A stretch of DNA of 64,000 nt. Source: Seison nebaliae (Eukaryota; Rotifera; Pararotatoria; Seisonacea; Seisonidae). Under the pieces are notes generated by a model. The model was not told the DNA's origin, searched no databases, and saw nothing but the letters and a program-made list of their open reading frames with translations. How positions within the stretch are numbered: the first letter of the stretch is position 1; each line of letters starts with the position of its first letter. A program made the position numbers and the translations under genes. Of this stretch, positions 47,821 through 60,354 are shown piece by piece. Location: positions 20,209-84,208 of the forward strand of contig JALJEE010001986.1 in assembly GCA_023231475.1 (NCBI GenBank), given 5' to 3'.

Positions 47821-48870
47821 TTAAGAATGCTTCATCAATTCCCATGAAGTAAATGATGCGCTGGGTCTTCTAATATCGATCGAATTGTGTTTTAGGGATG
47901 GGCCCGCATAACTCCTCGATAATTTCTCTTCACAATCACCTTCATCTTTCATTGGAAAATGATCGAATAAACTCGTTTCGAAATCACCATATATCAAATA
48001 TGTCTTCCTCGATGAGACATCGATAGGAGTGGATGACAATGAATCTTTCTGTTGAAAGTTTTCTATTTGTTTATCCTCTTCTCGCAATTGGCCGTTCGAT
48101 CTCTTTGACAATTCTTTTCTCAACGACAATCGAAGGAAATTTATTTCTTCATTCTTTATTTTCAACGTCTTCTCTAGTTCTTCATTCTGTTCTTTTAAAC
48201 TTCTCAAATTATTATTTGAAACTAAATCTTTTAAATGTAAACTCTTCCTCATTGTATGAAGATATTTTGATATGGAATTTGAATCGAAGATTTTAGGGAA
48301 ATGAAAAGGATCAATAATAATATTTGCTTCATCAAATTTTTCATTATTCAATTTGGGAAAACTTTCTAATTTCACTTCTTTTATAAGATTCTTTGTCGAA
48401 TTGATTAATCGACTAGTACTCGAATTGGATAATATTAAATTTTCAATATCTATCAATTCAATATTTGCTGTTAGTTTCTCCAGAAACTCATCAAACATCT
48501 TTGAATTATTTTCAAATAATTTATTCTTCTCTTCCATCTGAATTCTCTGATGTTTCCATTCATTCTCCAACGACATTATTCTCTTCTTCAACATTACTAC
48601 AATATTATTTTCATCGTTAAGAAAGTGTGAACATCGGAAGATTTTGTTAGCATCTGCTTCTATCGATTCATCAATCGTATCATCGTCTTCAAATTCTTCT
48701 CGTATCGAATGGGAAGTTGATTTGGAGGATTTGTAGAAGATGAAATTTTTAATTTTCTTCTCAACACTATTCGAATAATTGCGAATTCGGAAAAAACTTT
48801 TTTTCGAAGTTGAATTTGAATCTTCATCTAATACAGAGTTGGGAGAAGTTGAATGGCGTATTAAACTCAT
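47821..48870 (-). CDS. Uncharacterised coiled-coil protein, 349 aa
   Basis: Single exon. Ser-rich and Asp/Glu-rich N-terminal region (aa 1-75). Heptad-like helical segments lie around aa 90-150 (VMLKKRIMSLENEWKHQRIQ) and aa 220-270 (NLRSLKEQNEELEKTLKIKN), typical of coiled coils. The C-terminal region is disordered and ends with SFTSWELMKHS. No known domain was recognised. Its upstream neighbour on the same strand is the SR-like protein, with about 140 bp between them. Codon use looks like that of neighbouring genes, so it is probably real. Confidence 0.6.
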   Translation of the reverse strand: MSLIRHSTSPNSVLDEDSNSTSKKSFFRIRNYSNSVEKKIKNFIFYKSSKSTSHSIREEFEDDDTIDESIEADANKIFRCSHFLNDENNIVVMLKKRIMSLENEWKHQRIQMEEKNKLFENNSKMFDEFLEKLTANIELIDIENLILSNSSTSRLINSTKNLIKEVKLESFPKLNNEKFDEANIIIDPFHFPKIFDSNSISKYLHTMRKSLHLKDLVSNNNLRSLKEQNEELEKTLKIKNEEINFLRLSLRKELSKRSNGQLREEDKQIENFQQKDSLSSTPIDVSSRKTYLIYGDFETSLFDHFPMKDEGDCEEKLSRSYAGPSLKHNSIDIRRPSASFTSWELMKHS

Positions 48871-49012
48871 GATTTTATTTCCAAAACAATAATTAATATT
48901 TTAATGCGCATTGACAGATGAAGAATAAAATGTTTCAACTGTCAAATTTCGAGTTTATTTAAATAAAAAAATTTGTAGAGAATGTTGAAGAGAGAATGAT
49001 TAATTGAACATT

Positions 49013-50518
49013 TTAATTTAAAACGGAAGAAATGAGTCGATCTTTTAATGAATATATTCTCCCATCTTTTGGATATGACCAGTTATTTCGAACGATTTTT
49101 TCCAATAAAATCTGATAATTATCATCCGATTCATTCAATTGTGATAAATTTAATTTATCTCTAGTTGTTTGTTCAGAGATTTTATCGATTTCCATCGTTA
49201 ATGCTTTCTGGAAATCATCTGGTTCATCTAACGATATTAATTGATGATGAAATTTTTGAAAGTTCATTTTTCTATCATTTTCATCCAATTTCTCTTCGAA
49301 AGAAGTTGATGATGGATCATGTTGATTGTCGGAATTCATGATCTCATCTATCTCTTCTGATTTATATGGATTGAGAGAAGAATTGAATCGATCTAATTGT
49401 TTTCTCTTTTTTTCGTCACGTTCTCCATATATATTAATTAAAATCTCTTCTTTCATCTTTTGCAAGAATTCCATATTCACCATCGTTATACTAGTACGAG
49501 ATGCTTGTTGTGTTAAATCATTATATTCTCTCTGTGTCAAATTGAGCGGTGTATCTCTAGTGAATTTTTTCATAAGATTCATACAATTCAACGAATTCAT
49601 ATGGAAATGAAATCGAATAATTTCATTAATTTGAAACGCATCCTTTAACATCGATAATTGTCGATCGTCAACATCTTTCGCAATTTTCGTCGGTTGTCGT
49701 CTCAATTCGTCAATGATTTCTGGAATAAGCACATGACGTCTTGATGTAGCGACGTGATGAGAATAATAAAGAGATGAATGATTTCTTTCCAAATAATTCT
49801 TGATGGAAAGGAAGGGTGAAAGGAATTTACTAGATTTCATAAATCCGTTTCGACGATAAATAAATCCACTTAATCGTTTCATTTTCAAATCATTTATTTG
49901 AAATAATTCATTGGATTTCCGTTCATCAATCATCCGTAATGATTGTTCAGCGTCTTCCATTTCCACTTTTATTAAATGATTTTTCTCCTCTTCAATTTCA
50001 TTCCACAAATTCATTTTGTCAATTTCTAATTCAATTCTCTCATTTGCAGCATGTAATCTCTGTTGAATTAGATTTTTTTCTTCTTCTTCAAATCTCTCTT
50101 CATCTTCTTCAATTCTTTTCATGTCTTCATCAGGAGGTGATGGAGGAATATCCGTTTGTTCTTCCTTCTCTTCTAATTTATTCGTTTGACGATTCATATA
50201 TTTCTCCTTTGATAAACTTCGACGATAATCGGCCGAATGTGAACGACTTCGTCGACGTTTCGAATTATCCCTACGTGATGATGATTCATGATGTTTTTTC
50301 TTTTTCTTCTTCTTTCGACGCTCTTCACCATCACTACTCAAATCCGAACGGTGCGAATGTTTTCGATGTCGTTTACGAGACGAACGCGAATGCGATTCAA
50401 CGTTGTCATGTTTCGATGATTTTGAACTTTTTTCTTTTTCTCTTCGACGACTACTAGAACGTTTTTCACTTTTCGACTCTTTCAATTCACTATTCTTCGA
50501 ACTTGATGATTTTTTCAT
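49013..50518 (-). CDS. SR-like, Lys/Arg/Ser-rich nuclear protein, 501 aa
   Basis: Single exon from ATG 50518. The first about 110 residues are Ser/Lys/Arg-rich with RS and SR dipeptides (SSSRRREKEK, RSRSHSADYRR) and a KKKKKKK run, suggesting nuclear or splicing-speckle location. An acidic coiled-coil region follows (EDEERFEEEEKNL, about aa 137-150), and then a helical part without recognised domains. I could not match it to cactin, NKAP or other RS-rich factors. Function is unassigned. Confidence 0.62.
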   Translation of the reverse strand: MKKSSSSKNSELKESKSEKRSSSRRREKEKSSKSSKHDNVESHSRSSRKRHRKHSHRSDLSSDGEERRKKKKKKKHHESSSRRDNSKRRRSRSHSADYRRSLSKEKYMNRQTNKLEEKEEQTDIPPSPPDEDMKRIEEDEERFEEEEKNLIQQRLHAANERIELEIDKMNLWNEIEEEKNHLIKVEMEDAEQSLRMIDERKSNELFQINDLKMKRLSGFIYRRNGFMKSSKFLSPFLSIKNYLERNHSSLYYSHHVATSRRHVLIPEIIDELRRQPTKIAKDVDDRQLSMLKDAFQINEIIRFHFHMNSLNCMNLMKKFTRDTPLNLTQREYNDLTQQASRTSITMVNMEFLQKMKEEILINIYGERDEKKRKQLDRFNSSLNPYKSEEIDEIMNSDNQHDPSSTSFEEKLDENDRKMNFQKFHHQLISLDEPDDFQKALTMEIDKISEQTTRDKLNLSQLNESDDNYQILLEKIVRNNWSYPKDGRIYSLKDRLISSVLN

Positions 50519-50775
50519 GATATAAAATTAATTTATATTAAACCTAACATTTGAATTATTTATCATCTCGTTAAGAATGAGATAATGTTGAAAAAAAATG
50601 TTTGATGAGAATCAATAAACTACATAATGCGACATAACATTTTCCTTAGTAACGGAAAGTTTTTCGATATAAACATTTCCGCCTTTATTCCTTTCCTTTA
50701 TTTGGTTACACAATTGTGCAATTAAATAAGTCAATTAACAAAATTTTGTCTGACTGAACGAAAATGTTTTGTTGA

Positions 50776-52470
<1,695 letters not shown>

Positions 52471-52641
52471 AAAGATTTTTTAAAAGAATTTATTCGTCCT
52501 TTAATATGAAAAGGATTAGAAAAAAATGATATTAAAAAAAATTAATGAATTTTATTTATTTTCTTCTTTTACTTTTCTTCATACTCTTATTGATTGGAAA
52601 GACTTTTTTCTTCATTAAAATTATTTCATTTGACATCCAGT

Positions 52642-53465
52642 TTAACTGTCATCGATTTTTGGTGCTAAATAATATCGGATATATCCCATTTCCGATATTT
52701 CATATTCGACGACTGAAAAGAATAAAATAAAAGAGATTTCATGAAGTAAAAATAACCTAATGGAGCATTCTCACTTATACTCAATGAAACACGACTCGAT
52801 ATCGGTTGAGCTTTTGAGAAGAGTGAAAGATATTTCAATGAGAAATCTAAAGATACAGATGAATTTAATTCGATTTTAATCGCGTCATCTGGTTTATCAG
52901 CTGTTCCGGATGATTCGCTAATTTTAATTGATCCATTTCCAATATCACCAGATGCACTAAATCGAACTCCATCTTTGGTACAAACAACTTTGATGGAATC
53001 TCCAAACATTGCAAGATCGCGACAAATTCGAGAGAATTCACCACTGGGCATATTAATTATACAAGCATAATCTTGTTCAGGAATAGTTAATTGATATGCC
53101 TCTAATTCCATTAATTTCATTTCGAATTCACTTGATTTATCATGATCAGTTTGTTCAAAAAGAAATGTTAATTTGTCAGCATCATCCGGTGCTTTCAATG
53201 TTACTTCATCATCATTCGTCGAACATCGAAGGATTTTCGACATACTTTCGATATTGATTCCTAATGACAGATTTCGATCACATCGAAAATGTTCAAAACC
53301 TTCTCCACGTAAAAGTACTGCAACCAGTGCAACATGAGACGAGTCCATCGACTGCAAACATAATCCCTGACAAGAACATTCCCAAACCGATTCCTTAACC
53401 AATTCTTTGATCGCGTCGATTGTCTTCTTCAACAAAGTACTCGTCGCCAATCGTGCTTCGAACAT
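52642..53465 (-). CDS. PCNA: Proliferating cell nuclear antigen (sliding clamp)
   Basis: Two exons: about 52753-53465 and 52642-52709. Exon 1 starts MFEARLATSTLLKKTIDAIK and includes LCLQSMDSSHVALVAVLLR, FRCDRNLSLGINIESMSKIL, MKLMELEAYQLTIPEQDYAC and KDGVRFSASGDIGNGSIKI. Exon 2 gives VEYEISEMGYIRYYLAPKID and the stop. The two half-clamp domains and the interdomain connecting loop (LMELEAYQLTIPEQ) match PCNA closely. The trimer encircles DNA and tethers replicative polymerases and repair factors. The C-terminal LAPKI segment is intact. Start, length and order are all standard. Confidence 0.97.
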
Positions 53466-54582
53466 GACTAATATTGAAAAACAGAACGTTCAATAAAGAT
53501 CCGAATGAGAGAGAATGAAAAAAGTACAGCAAATGTTTTAAAAGAATAATGTGATTTTTGTTCATTCTTTTCAAACAGTCACAAATACATTGCTCTACCA
53601 CAAATATTTAGTTAACTTAAACTCAGTAAAAAATTGCAAATTGTTGGCTTTATAAATAAGGTTGAAATAGAAATTTAGCAAATTTTTGATATTCGACCAA
53701 AAAGTTCATTAACAAGACAGTTACAGATATCTTTTTATTGTCCTAAAAGAAATGTGTAATTTAAGTTTGGAAATAGTATTAATTAACAAATATTAAATTT
53801 TTACATTATATTATTATTATATAAATATATTATTATTTTTTTATTAAAAAAAGAATTCCAAATTAGGGTAAATTATAAATTGTGGAATAGCCGTAATCAT
53901 AAAGTTAATAGCACATAAATAACGAGTTATTTTATTGTCGCAAGTGAACTCACGGTCAAGTGGAATATGCAAGGTGAGAGTACCACATACGTACTACCCC
54001 ACTTAAAGTTTATTAAAATATTTCAGACATCAATTAGACATGAAGGACAGGACATTATAAATACTAACTAAAATAGCGAAGAGGTGTGTGAATTGCTCGC
54101 ATCCCAAAAATGTCCGAAAACCAACCTGAGAAACCCAAATATTTTCCCTCGAGTAAGTAGTAAATATTAATTGCTCTCGAGGATAATTACATTTAGTTAC
54201 TATATGTTTAGTTTAGACATTTATAGAATTTTTTTTATATTCAGTATCGAGTGTTCATAAAAAGAAATGAAGTTTGCTAATTAGTCGATTATTTTAAGAG
54301 GAATTTTAAATTTATTTTCCAAATATTTTAACTATTCAAAAGATCCTGAATAAAGACAGTATTGAAAAAAACAAATTTTTTTATGGTTTTTTTTGAATAG
54401 AACTGCATATACCTATATAATAACATAAAAAGGTGATGAACTGGTTTACTAGATGAAATCATCGTTTATGCTATCTGACATAATTATGTAATCCATATGA
54501 TTTACTTACGGTTAAAGACATAACCACCGTTATAAATTCGCATAAGGAGATCCGGATTGAACGAAATTTTATGAAAATTTGG
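53466..54582. other. Intergenic about 1.1 kb; a tiny spliced ORF possible
   Basis: AT-rich DNA between PCNA and the protease-like gene. A short ORF starting ATG at about 54112 (MSENQPEKPKYFPS) meets a consensus donor GTAAGTAG and could splice to a stop after eight more codons (acceptor TTCAG about 54243). No other feature was noticed. Confidence 0.35.
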
Positions 54583-56412
54583 TTAATTTTTTGATTTTTT
54601 TTCCGTAGAAATTTCACTATTAGGTGAGCATTCTAATTTTCGTTTAATACCAGCTTTTGCATCTGTCGCTATAACAGGTTTGAGCATTTTATGGACACTA
54701 AGTGCATTTGTCTCATAGGAAACAGATTCGTGCCAAAATATTCCATGAATATAAAAATTAAAATAAACTGGATCCGATTTGTCCAATAGAAATTTCTTTA
54801 AATTTTTAATATAATGTACGTTACGATCGCTAATTAAATACCATTTCCATTCAACCATAGATTTGATGATAGCTAAAGAATGCGATTTCCCTTCACCTCC
54901 AATTGTTTCATATGGGATAAATATTGAATGATCTACGTTTTTTCCTTTCAGTTTTTGTTGAGCGTAATAAAATGCCCCTGCATTGACTAATGATTCTTGC
55001 CAAATCGTTCGGTTAACGAATCTTTTTAAGTAACTTATTACTCTTTGTTTTTCTTCTTCGGTATACTTTTCCAAACTTGTTGAATTAAAACGTGAGAAGA
55101 CCTCTTCATTACGACGATTATTCCATTCATGAGTTCCTTTTGGAAGGGCCACCGGATACGAATATTTATCTACTATATCATAAATAGTAGCACTAGTTTC
55201 TAAGTGAAACGCATAAATAGTATAATCCACAAATGGATCTTCTGTGTCGAAGTCTTTAAACAATTTCATGGGCACAAATTGATCTTTGTTCCAAAAATTT
55301 TCAGGTAAAGTTGGATAGTATGGTGCAAAAACGAATGCTTCTGGAATAACTGTTATATATTTTTCGTATTTTAGAAAAGTTTTGATAGTTTTATCGGTAT
55401 TATATGATCTTAAAAGTTGGTCTACAAATTCCATTGTCTGTCCACTAGTTTGGGCAGCGAAGAAATGAACACGTTCAATTTGTTCGGTCGTAATTACTAT
55501 CTTGGGGAATCCGTGATCCATAATTATTTCCTCAGTTTGAAATTTAATCCACATCTCATCTTTAAAACGTTCCGAAAATGTTCGAATTTTGAGACTTTCC
55601 ATATATTCGGTTAATGTTCCATCGAACTTATAGTATTCGATGTCAGATCTAACATAATCCAATTCAAAATGTATTAACTCTAAGGTTGGATAATGTACGA
55701 TGCATTTGTCACAGTTTATTGGAGAAAGTTTTTTTGATCCAACAACAGATTCGGAAGAAAAATCTGGTTTATAAACTGTCCGAATTATATCTTTGTCCGA
55801 AACATATTCAGGACCAAGGAAAAGTTGAGGCAACATAAATGCCATTGTGTTCCTTAAATTGTATGTTAACTCTTTTTTTTTTAGCGTATCTCTGTAGTAC
55901 TTCATTTCCATCGTGAAATTTAAATCACTAGAACTATCCGGCTTTAATGAACTCCAAACGTTTTTATTCAGTTTGCAAGTTTTACCTTTTTTCAAAGATA
56001 TTTGAACATTAGAAGCTGTTCTTTTTCCGGGAAATTTTGATATCATAGTGAACATTCTAAAGAAATTGTACAGGCATAAACTTGCCACTCTATCACTATG
56101 GGAACCAACAGTATATTCAGATTTCTTATCTAAGTCATTTTCATTGACTTTATGAGCGCCAGTTAATATTAATACCTCATGTATCAAATACATAGAAGGG
56201 AAAGTTTCGTTTAAATTAATCATATCACAAGTCCTAGTAGAATTGATGTTATTCAGTATATTACAAACATCTGGTGAACATTTATTATTTTCCAATATTT
56301 TGGTTATTAGAAATGGTGTGAATATGATAAATTGTAATGCAGATATTGATTGACATATCCCTCCTATGTTTTCGATGGCAGGAGGACTTACCATCAGATT
56401 TCTATTAGTCAT
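54583..56412 (-). CDS. Divergent ubiquitin-specific-protease-like (peptidase C19) protein, intronless
   Basis: Single open frame of 609 aa. Near the start IENIGGICQSISALQFIIF resembles the USP Cys box (GLxNLGNTCYxNSxLQ), placing the catalytic Cys at aa 20. Near the end GGEGKSHSLAIIKS, EWKWYLISDRNV and PVYFNFYIHG resemble the His box (GHYxAY, WYxFDDxxV, AYxLFYxR), placing His at aa 511 and Asp at aa 529. The order and the roughly 490-residue spacing fit a USP fold with insertions. The tail KRKLE...EKKSK looks like a nuclear localisation signal. Identity outside the boxes is not recognisable. It has no introns, unlike most neighbours, and lies between PCNA and a transposon cluster. It could be a retrocopy, a lineage-specific gene or cargo of a mobile element. 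Confidence 0.55.
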   Translation of the reverse strand: MTNRNLMVSPPAIENIGGICQSISALQFIIFTPFLITKILENNKCSPDVCNILNNINSTRTCDMINLNETFPSMYLIHEVLILTGAHKVNENDLDKKSEYTVGSHSDRVASLCLYNFFRMFTMISKFPGKRTASNVQISLKKGKTCKLNKNVWSSLKPDSSSDLNFTMEMKYYRDTLKKKELTYNLRNTMAFMLPQLFLGPEYVSDKDIIRTVYKPDFSSESVVGSKKLSPINCDKCIVHYPTLELIHFELDYVRSDIEYYKFDGTLTEYMESLKIRTFSERFKDEMWIKFQTEEIIMDHGFPKIVITTEQIERVHFFAAQTSGQTMEFVDQLLRSYNTDKTIKTFLKYEKYITVIPEAFVFAPYYPTLPENFWNKDQFVPMKLFKDFDTEDPFVDYTIYAFHLETSATIYDIVDKYSYPVALPKGTHEWNNRRNEEVFSRFNSTSLEKYTEEEKQRVISYLKRFVNRTIWQESLVNAGAFYYAQQKLKGKNVDHSIFIPYETIGGEGKSHSLAIIKSMVEWKWYLISDRNVHYIKNLKKFLLDKSDPVYFNFYIHGIFWHESVSYETNALSVHKMLKPVIATDAKAGIKRKLECSPNSEISTEKKSKN

Positions 56413-56576
56413 TTTTAAGATAATGCACTTTAAAACTAGGTGAAACAGAAAACAACCAAACTAACACAAAACGAATAATTGAAATACAAAAAGTCGTATA
56501 AACTACCAATGATGAACTTCTTATACGTTCGTGATGAAAATGAACTTCTGTATGAGTTCGTAAGAAAAAACCGAGC

Positions 56577-57065
56577 AGATCTTGTAATTTGTTATTTGAG
56601 TTTAATCCAAGATCGTATAAGTTAATACATGTTGACTTGCAAGATCCTGCAGCGTCTTGTTTTATCTATATATGTAAACGGATGTAAACGTCCACTCAAT
56701 CGAACATTTATGTTCCGCCTAATGGGCATCTCTTCTTTCCCATTGTTAATCGTTAAGAGATATTTGTCCCTCGTTTTCGATATTAAAGCATATCCAGGGA
56801 ACATTTGGAAGCACTCGTTGACAACTTTAGTTTCGAATCATTTATTCCTATTCATCTAAGGGATGAGTTGTCTCGTGGTCGTGATTTTATTTTCAGTAAC
56901 AATTTTTCTTCCATTATTCATTTTCTTTACGCTTTACCCTATGGCCCATGACGAATTTCTTATATGAGTTGAAATTGAAGAAGATCTTGTTGTTTCTTAT
57001 TTGAGTTTGACACAAGATCTTGCAAAATAGTACATTTGAACTTGCAAGATCTTACAAGATCTTAT
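56577..57065 (+). repeat. Direct repeat pair rich in the palindrome AAGATCTTG
   Basis: Two related segments at about 56577-56650 and 56986-57065 share GATCTTG, TTATTTGAGTTT, a block ending TACATnTGAACTTGCAAGATC and further AAGATCTT palindromes. They flank a plus-strand retrotransposon remnant. They may be terminal or target-derived repeats of an inserted piece; the relation is inferred from sequence similarity only. Confidence 0.65.
56660..56985 (+). mobile_element. Degraded non-LTR retrotransposon C-terminal remnant
   Basis: The plus-strand frame gives NGCKRPLNRTFMFRLMGISS and FPLLIVKRYLSLVF. This lines up with LGCHKPFNRAFMFTICELTP and LPLLLAQRYLKIV in the copy at 63565-64000, so it is the same family's region after the RT domain. 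It carries several stops downstream. No RT core is present. Confidence 0.55.
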
Positions 57066-57239
57066 CGGGTGTTATAAATTTCTGTTATATATTTATTAAT
57101 AAACTATAGTATAATATATATATATTTCATATAAATAATGATTAATAATAATATGTTCAAAAGTATAATTTAAAAAACTTTAACAAAAAAGAATTATTTA
57201 GTATTTTATAAATATAATGACAAGTTTAATTAATATTTC

Positions 57240-57657
57240 AAATTTTGTTTTGCTCGTCGAATATCGTTGCACAACTGTGCCAGGGTCTTTTACACTTTTC
57301 GTTCCCATTCAACGTCCGAAGATAAATGAAAAGATATAAAAGTTCCTAACCTGAATTTCTTCGTTTGATAACGTTAGTTCTCCAATTGCAAACGATATTT
57401 TTTAAAATTAATTCGTCGTGCTAAAAGCAACGAAGAGATTATTCTAATATAATTTCTAATTTCGTCTATTATATCGTTCTGAAATTCCGTAATTATTAAT
57501 ACATTCCTACTGAACCAATCTGCACTTAAGTTCTCTTTTCCTTTTCTATAGATGATGTGGTAATTGAATTGACTTAGCCTGATTGGCCAATTGTGTAAGC
57601 GCCTATTTGTTTCTCGTTGTTTCCATAGACTAATAAGCGGTTTGTGATCGGTGAATA
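57240..57657 (-). mobile_element. Ty3/Gypsy RNase H fragment
   Basis: Minus-strand translation gives FTDHKPLISLWKQ, RRLHNWPIRLSQFNYHIIYR and KGKENLSADWFSRN, the C-terminal half of a Gypsy-type RNase H and the tether that follows. It is cut at about 57657 by unrelated AT-rich DNA, and integrase does not follow. Its sequence differs from the Gypsy relics at 24 kb and 60 kb, so it is a third copy or family. Confidence 0.8.
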
Positions 57658-57894
57658 TTTATTTATGTGTAATTATTTTATTACTTATAGTTTAATAATA
57701 TGTTGTTTTATATATAATAATTATAAAATTATTTAATACAAATTAATAACATTAATTAAATATAATAATGTTATTATTTAAAATAAAAGTTCAAATTTAA
57801 AATTAAAGTCTATTAAAATACTCACGTGATAAGATATATAGTGATTTTGCCATCGTTTAAAATTTATTCATTAAACTATGAATCACGGTTTAAA

Positions 57895-58134
57895 TTACAA
57901 TTTTCTCAACTCTAACGAGGAATCGGTAAACTTACCGTCATGCTTCAATCCGCCAGTGGAGATCGATGACTTGAATGGTGATAAACCATCTGCATTCACG
58001 AATAAACAAATTGTGTTATTACCGAAACTCTGAGTAAAGTGTTGAAATGTGGAGGAATTTTGGATGTCGACTGGAAATATGTTTCGCCGTTCACCAACTA
58101 CGAGAACGAATCGTTCACGATCGAAATTTTTCAA
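57895..58134 (-). other. Possible transposase-like remnant (NADGLSPFKSS motif)
   Basis: A 79-codon ORF contains NNTICLFVNADGLSPFKSS, similar to the IxNxDGLPLFKSS motif seen in a widespread family of animal transposon-encoded proteins. The surrounding domain is missing, so this is a fragment at best. Confidence 0.35.
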
Positions 58135-58354
58135 AAAAAATTATGTTTTGTTGTTTTCTTTCACATGGACTTTGAAATTAGGACATTCTTAATTAATGCA
58201 ATATGAGTCAATAGATTGCATGCAAATATGGCATATTGCCTGAGGCAGATAGTCTTCTTTTGCTTTAAACTTGTTTAAACAGCTTTCAAAATAATCTATT
58301 GAAATATGTTTCTCAACGAAAATCGTAGAATTTTTAAAAAGTCATCAATTGACG

Positions 58355-59400
58355 CTATCGAACAATTGGACTGCTCTTACTTCTCCATCGTACCATATCG
58401 TACAATTCCGTAACTATTGCCATATGCAATCTATTTCGTGGGAGTTGTTCATCGTCGACTAGCACCACTTCGCCTTTCTCAATGTGCCTAGTGGCACCGA
58501 ACGATCTTCTATAGTTGTCGCGTAACTCTCTTAGATATTCGGCGTTGAAGCGATCTACTATCTCCGTTCCTCTATTTTTATATTCCCATAGAGTCTTCTT
58601 ATGATCATGAGAGTTTTCGACTCCAATGGTTTCGATCAATCTTGGCGTTAAAATAATCGGTTCCCCAATGTTATCCTCATAAACATAACCAAGAGGGCGG
58701 GAGTTGATTTGTTTTTCAATTTCCTTTATTACAGTCTCGCATTCTTCGAAGGACTTATCATGTAATTGACCCACATTTCTCAATTGACTTTTTACAATTC
58801 CGACCATTCTTTCATAGAATCCTCCCCACCAAGGCGCTCGCGCTGGAATGAATCTCCATTTGGTGGCGACCATACTTCGATCCACTCGAAATTGGTTCTC
58901 TATTGATCCCTTTGCACCAATAAATGTGGGAGCATTATCGCTTACAACTAATTTCGGGGCATCCTTTTGAGCCTTTGACCTTTATTGTCACATGATCGAT
59001 GACCACATTCAAATACACATTCCTAGTCACTGCGCATGAGAACAACAGCACATAGATTTATCGTCCATCCATTAGTTTCTCTTCTCCACTTTTAAGCGAG
59101 CGTATCAAATCGCCAAAGCATTGCTTTTGGTGTTGAATATAGATGTACTTGGAAGGCTTATCCCAAATTTCTTTTAATCTCTGCAACCGCGACTTGTTTT
59201 TCTGTATCACTCTAAACTTTGTTAATACTCGTACTAGAGTCTTTAACACCCTCAAATGTTTAGAGAGCCCATTATAACGATCTAATGGGACGATATCACT
59301 TTTAGATACCTTGATGTTGTCATTGTCGAATGGGCACAGTATGGCTTCCCCCGGCAATTTCGACCAATCTTGCGGTCATAGGTTGCTTCTTTCCGTGTCT
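58355..59400 (-). mobile_element. BEL/Pao retrotransposon relic (integrase region)
   Basis: Minus-strand pieces 59058-59357 (PSKYIYIQHQKQCFGDLIR, the linker before integrase) and 58355-58885 (WRFIPARAPWWGGFYERMVG, then INSRPLGYVYED and a C-terminal stretch with EKGEVVLVDDEQLPRNR) are typical of BEL/Pao integrases. The first two integrase Asp boxes lie in the broken stretch between them (about 58890-59050), where frames change. No RT or LTR was found. It is a dead copy. Confidence 0.85.
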
Positions 59401-59514
59401 GCTTTATAAGTTCCCCGAGAAAGCATGTCCGTTGGATTAAGGGAGATTAAGGGATAAGGGATATGTGTCGTATTTCGCAACTTCCAACATCCAACAATTT
59501 ATTGGGATCCAACG

Positions 59515-60354
59515 AATTTACAATTCTATATCCCAGTTTTTATCCAATATAGGGTTATTCATTTGGTTATAGACCTTTATTCGGATTTTGAGGACTTTTA
59601 TTCATCGGATATAGATTTCTATTCATCAACTAATGGATTAGCTATTGATGGAAGCCACATCCCTATAAAGAAACCTCCTGGAAAGAATACAGATTTTTTA
59701 TATTTTTATCGAAAGAGATTTCTATCAATAGATATCGCTGCTGTCGATGGAAGAAAATTATTTAAATTTGTCGAGATCGGAAGAAAAGGTAGGAAACACG
59801 ATAATTCCATTTTCGAGCAATCTTCTCTTCGAATTTGGCTAAGTAGTTGTTCTACCAATAAGTTTTATTATGAAGATCAGCAGTTAAAGCCGTTAATAAT
59901 CAGAGATGCCGCATTTCGCTTAGATTGCGACGTAATGAAGCCATATCCTTCTGAAGAAAGTTTGCTTCTGTCTATTTTATAATTTATGTACTGTTTAATC
60001 TTATCTATCTTTAATTTATTACCTTAGCTTCATTGAAAAAAACATTCAACACCATTTTGGCACAATACCGAATTGTCGTTGAAAATGCATTTGGAATGCT
60101 CAAAAATAAATGGCGTATTCTGACAACTGTAATATGTAATTGTATAATTAATATGACAAATGTATAATTCTGTATGCGTGCTGCATCCTTTACAATTTCC
60201 ATTTAATAAGATCAGAATATTTTTTGGAATTTCCCTGCCAAATGGAACCCGATGTGGAGACAATAAATGAAACCGATGTAGAAACTGGAACAATATCAGG
60301 TAAATCTATTCGATATAAAATTGCAAATTATCTTCGTTTATTTCACAATAATTG
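59515..60354 (+). mobile_element. PIF/Harbinger (HARBI1-type) transposase gene
   Basis: The first frame gives LAIDGSHIPIKKPPGKN, then YRKRFLSIDIAAVDGR, KFVEIGRKGRKHDNSIFEQS and IIRDAAF. After an apparent intron (about 59968-60028), SLKKTFNTILAQYRIVVENA and FGMLKNKWRIL follow. A last piece in another frame, ACCILYNFH to KIANYLRLFHNN*, ends at about 60354. The DDE residues expected in IDGSH, IRDAAF and VENAFG are all visible. A frame change near 60165 needs a second intron or marks decay. Harbinger elements usually encode a second Myb-like protein; none was found. It lies between BEL/Pao and Gypsy relics. Confidence 0.8.

Noticed and set aside
57895-58134. Independent small gene
   Set aside because: The only recognisable motif is transposon-associated and the rest of the domain is missing; kept only as a doubtful remnant.
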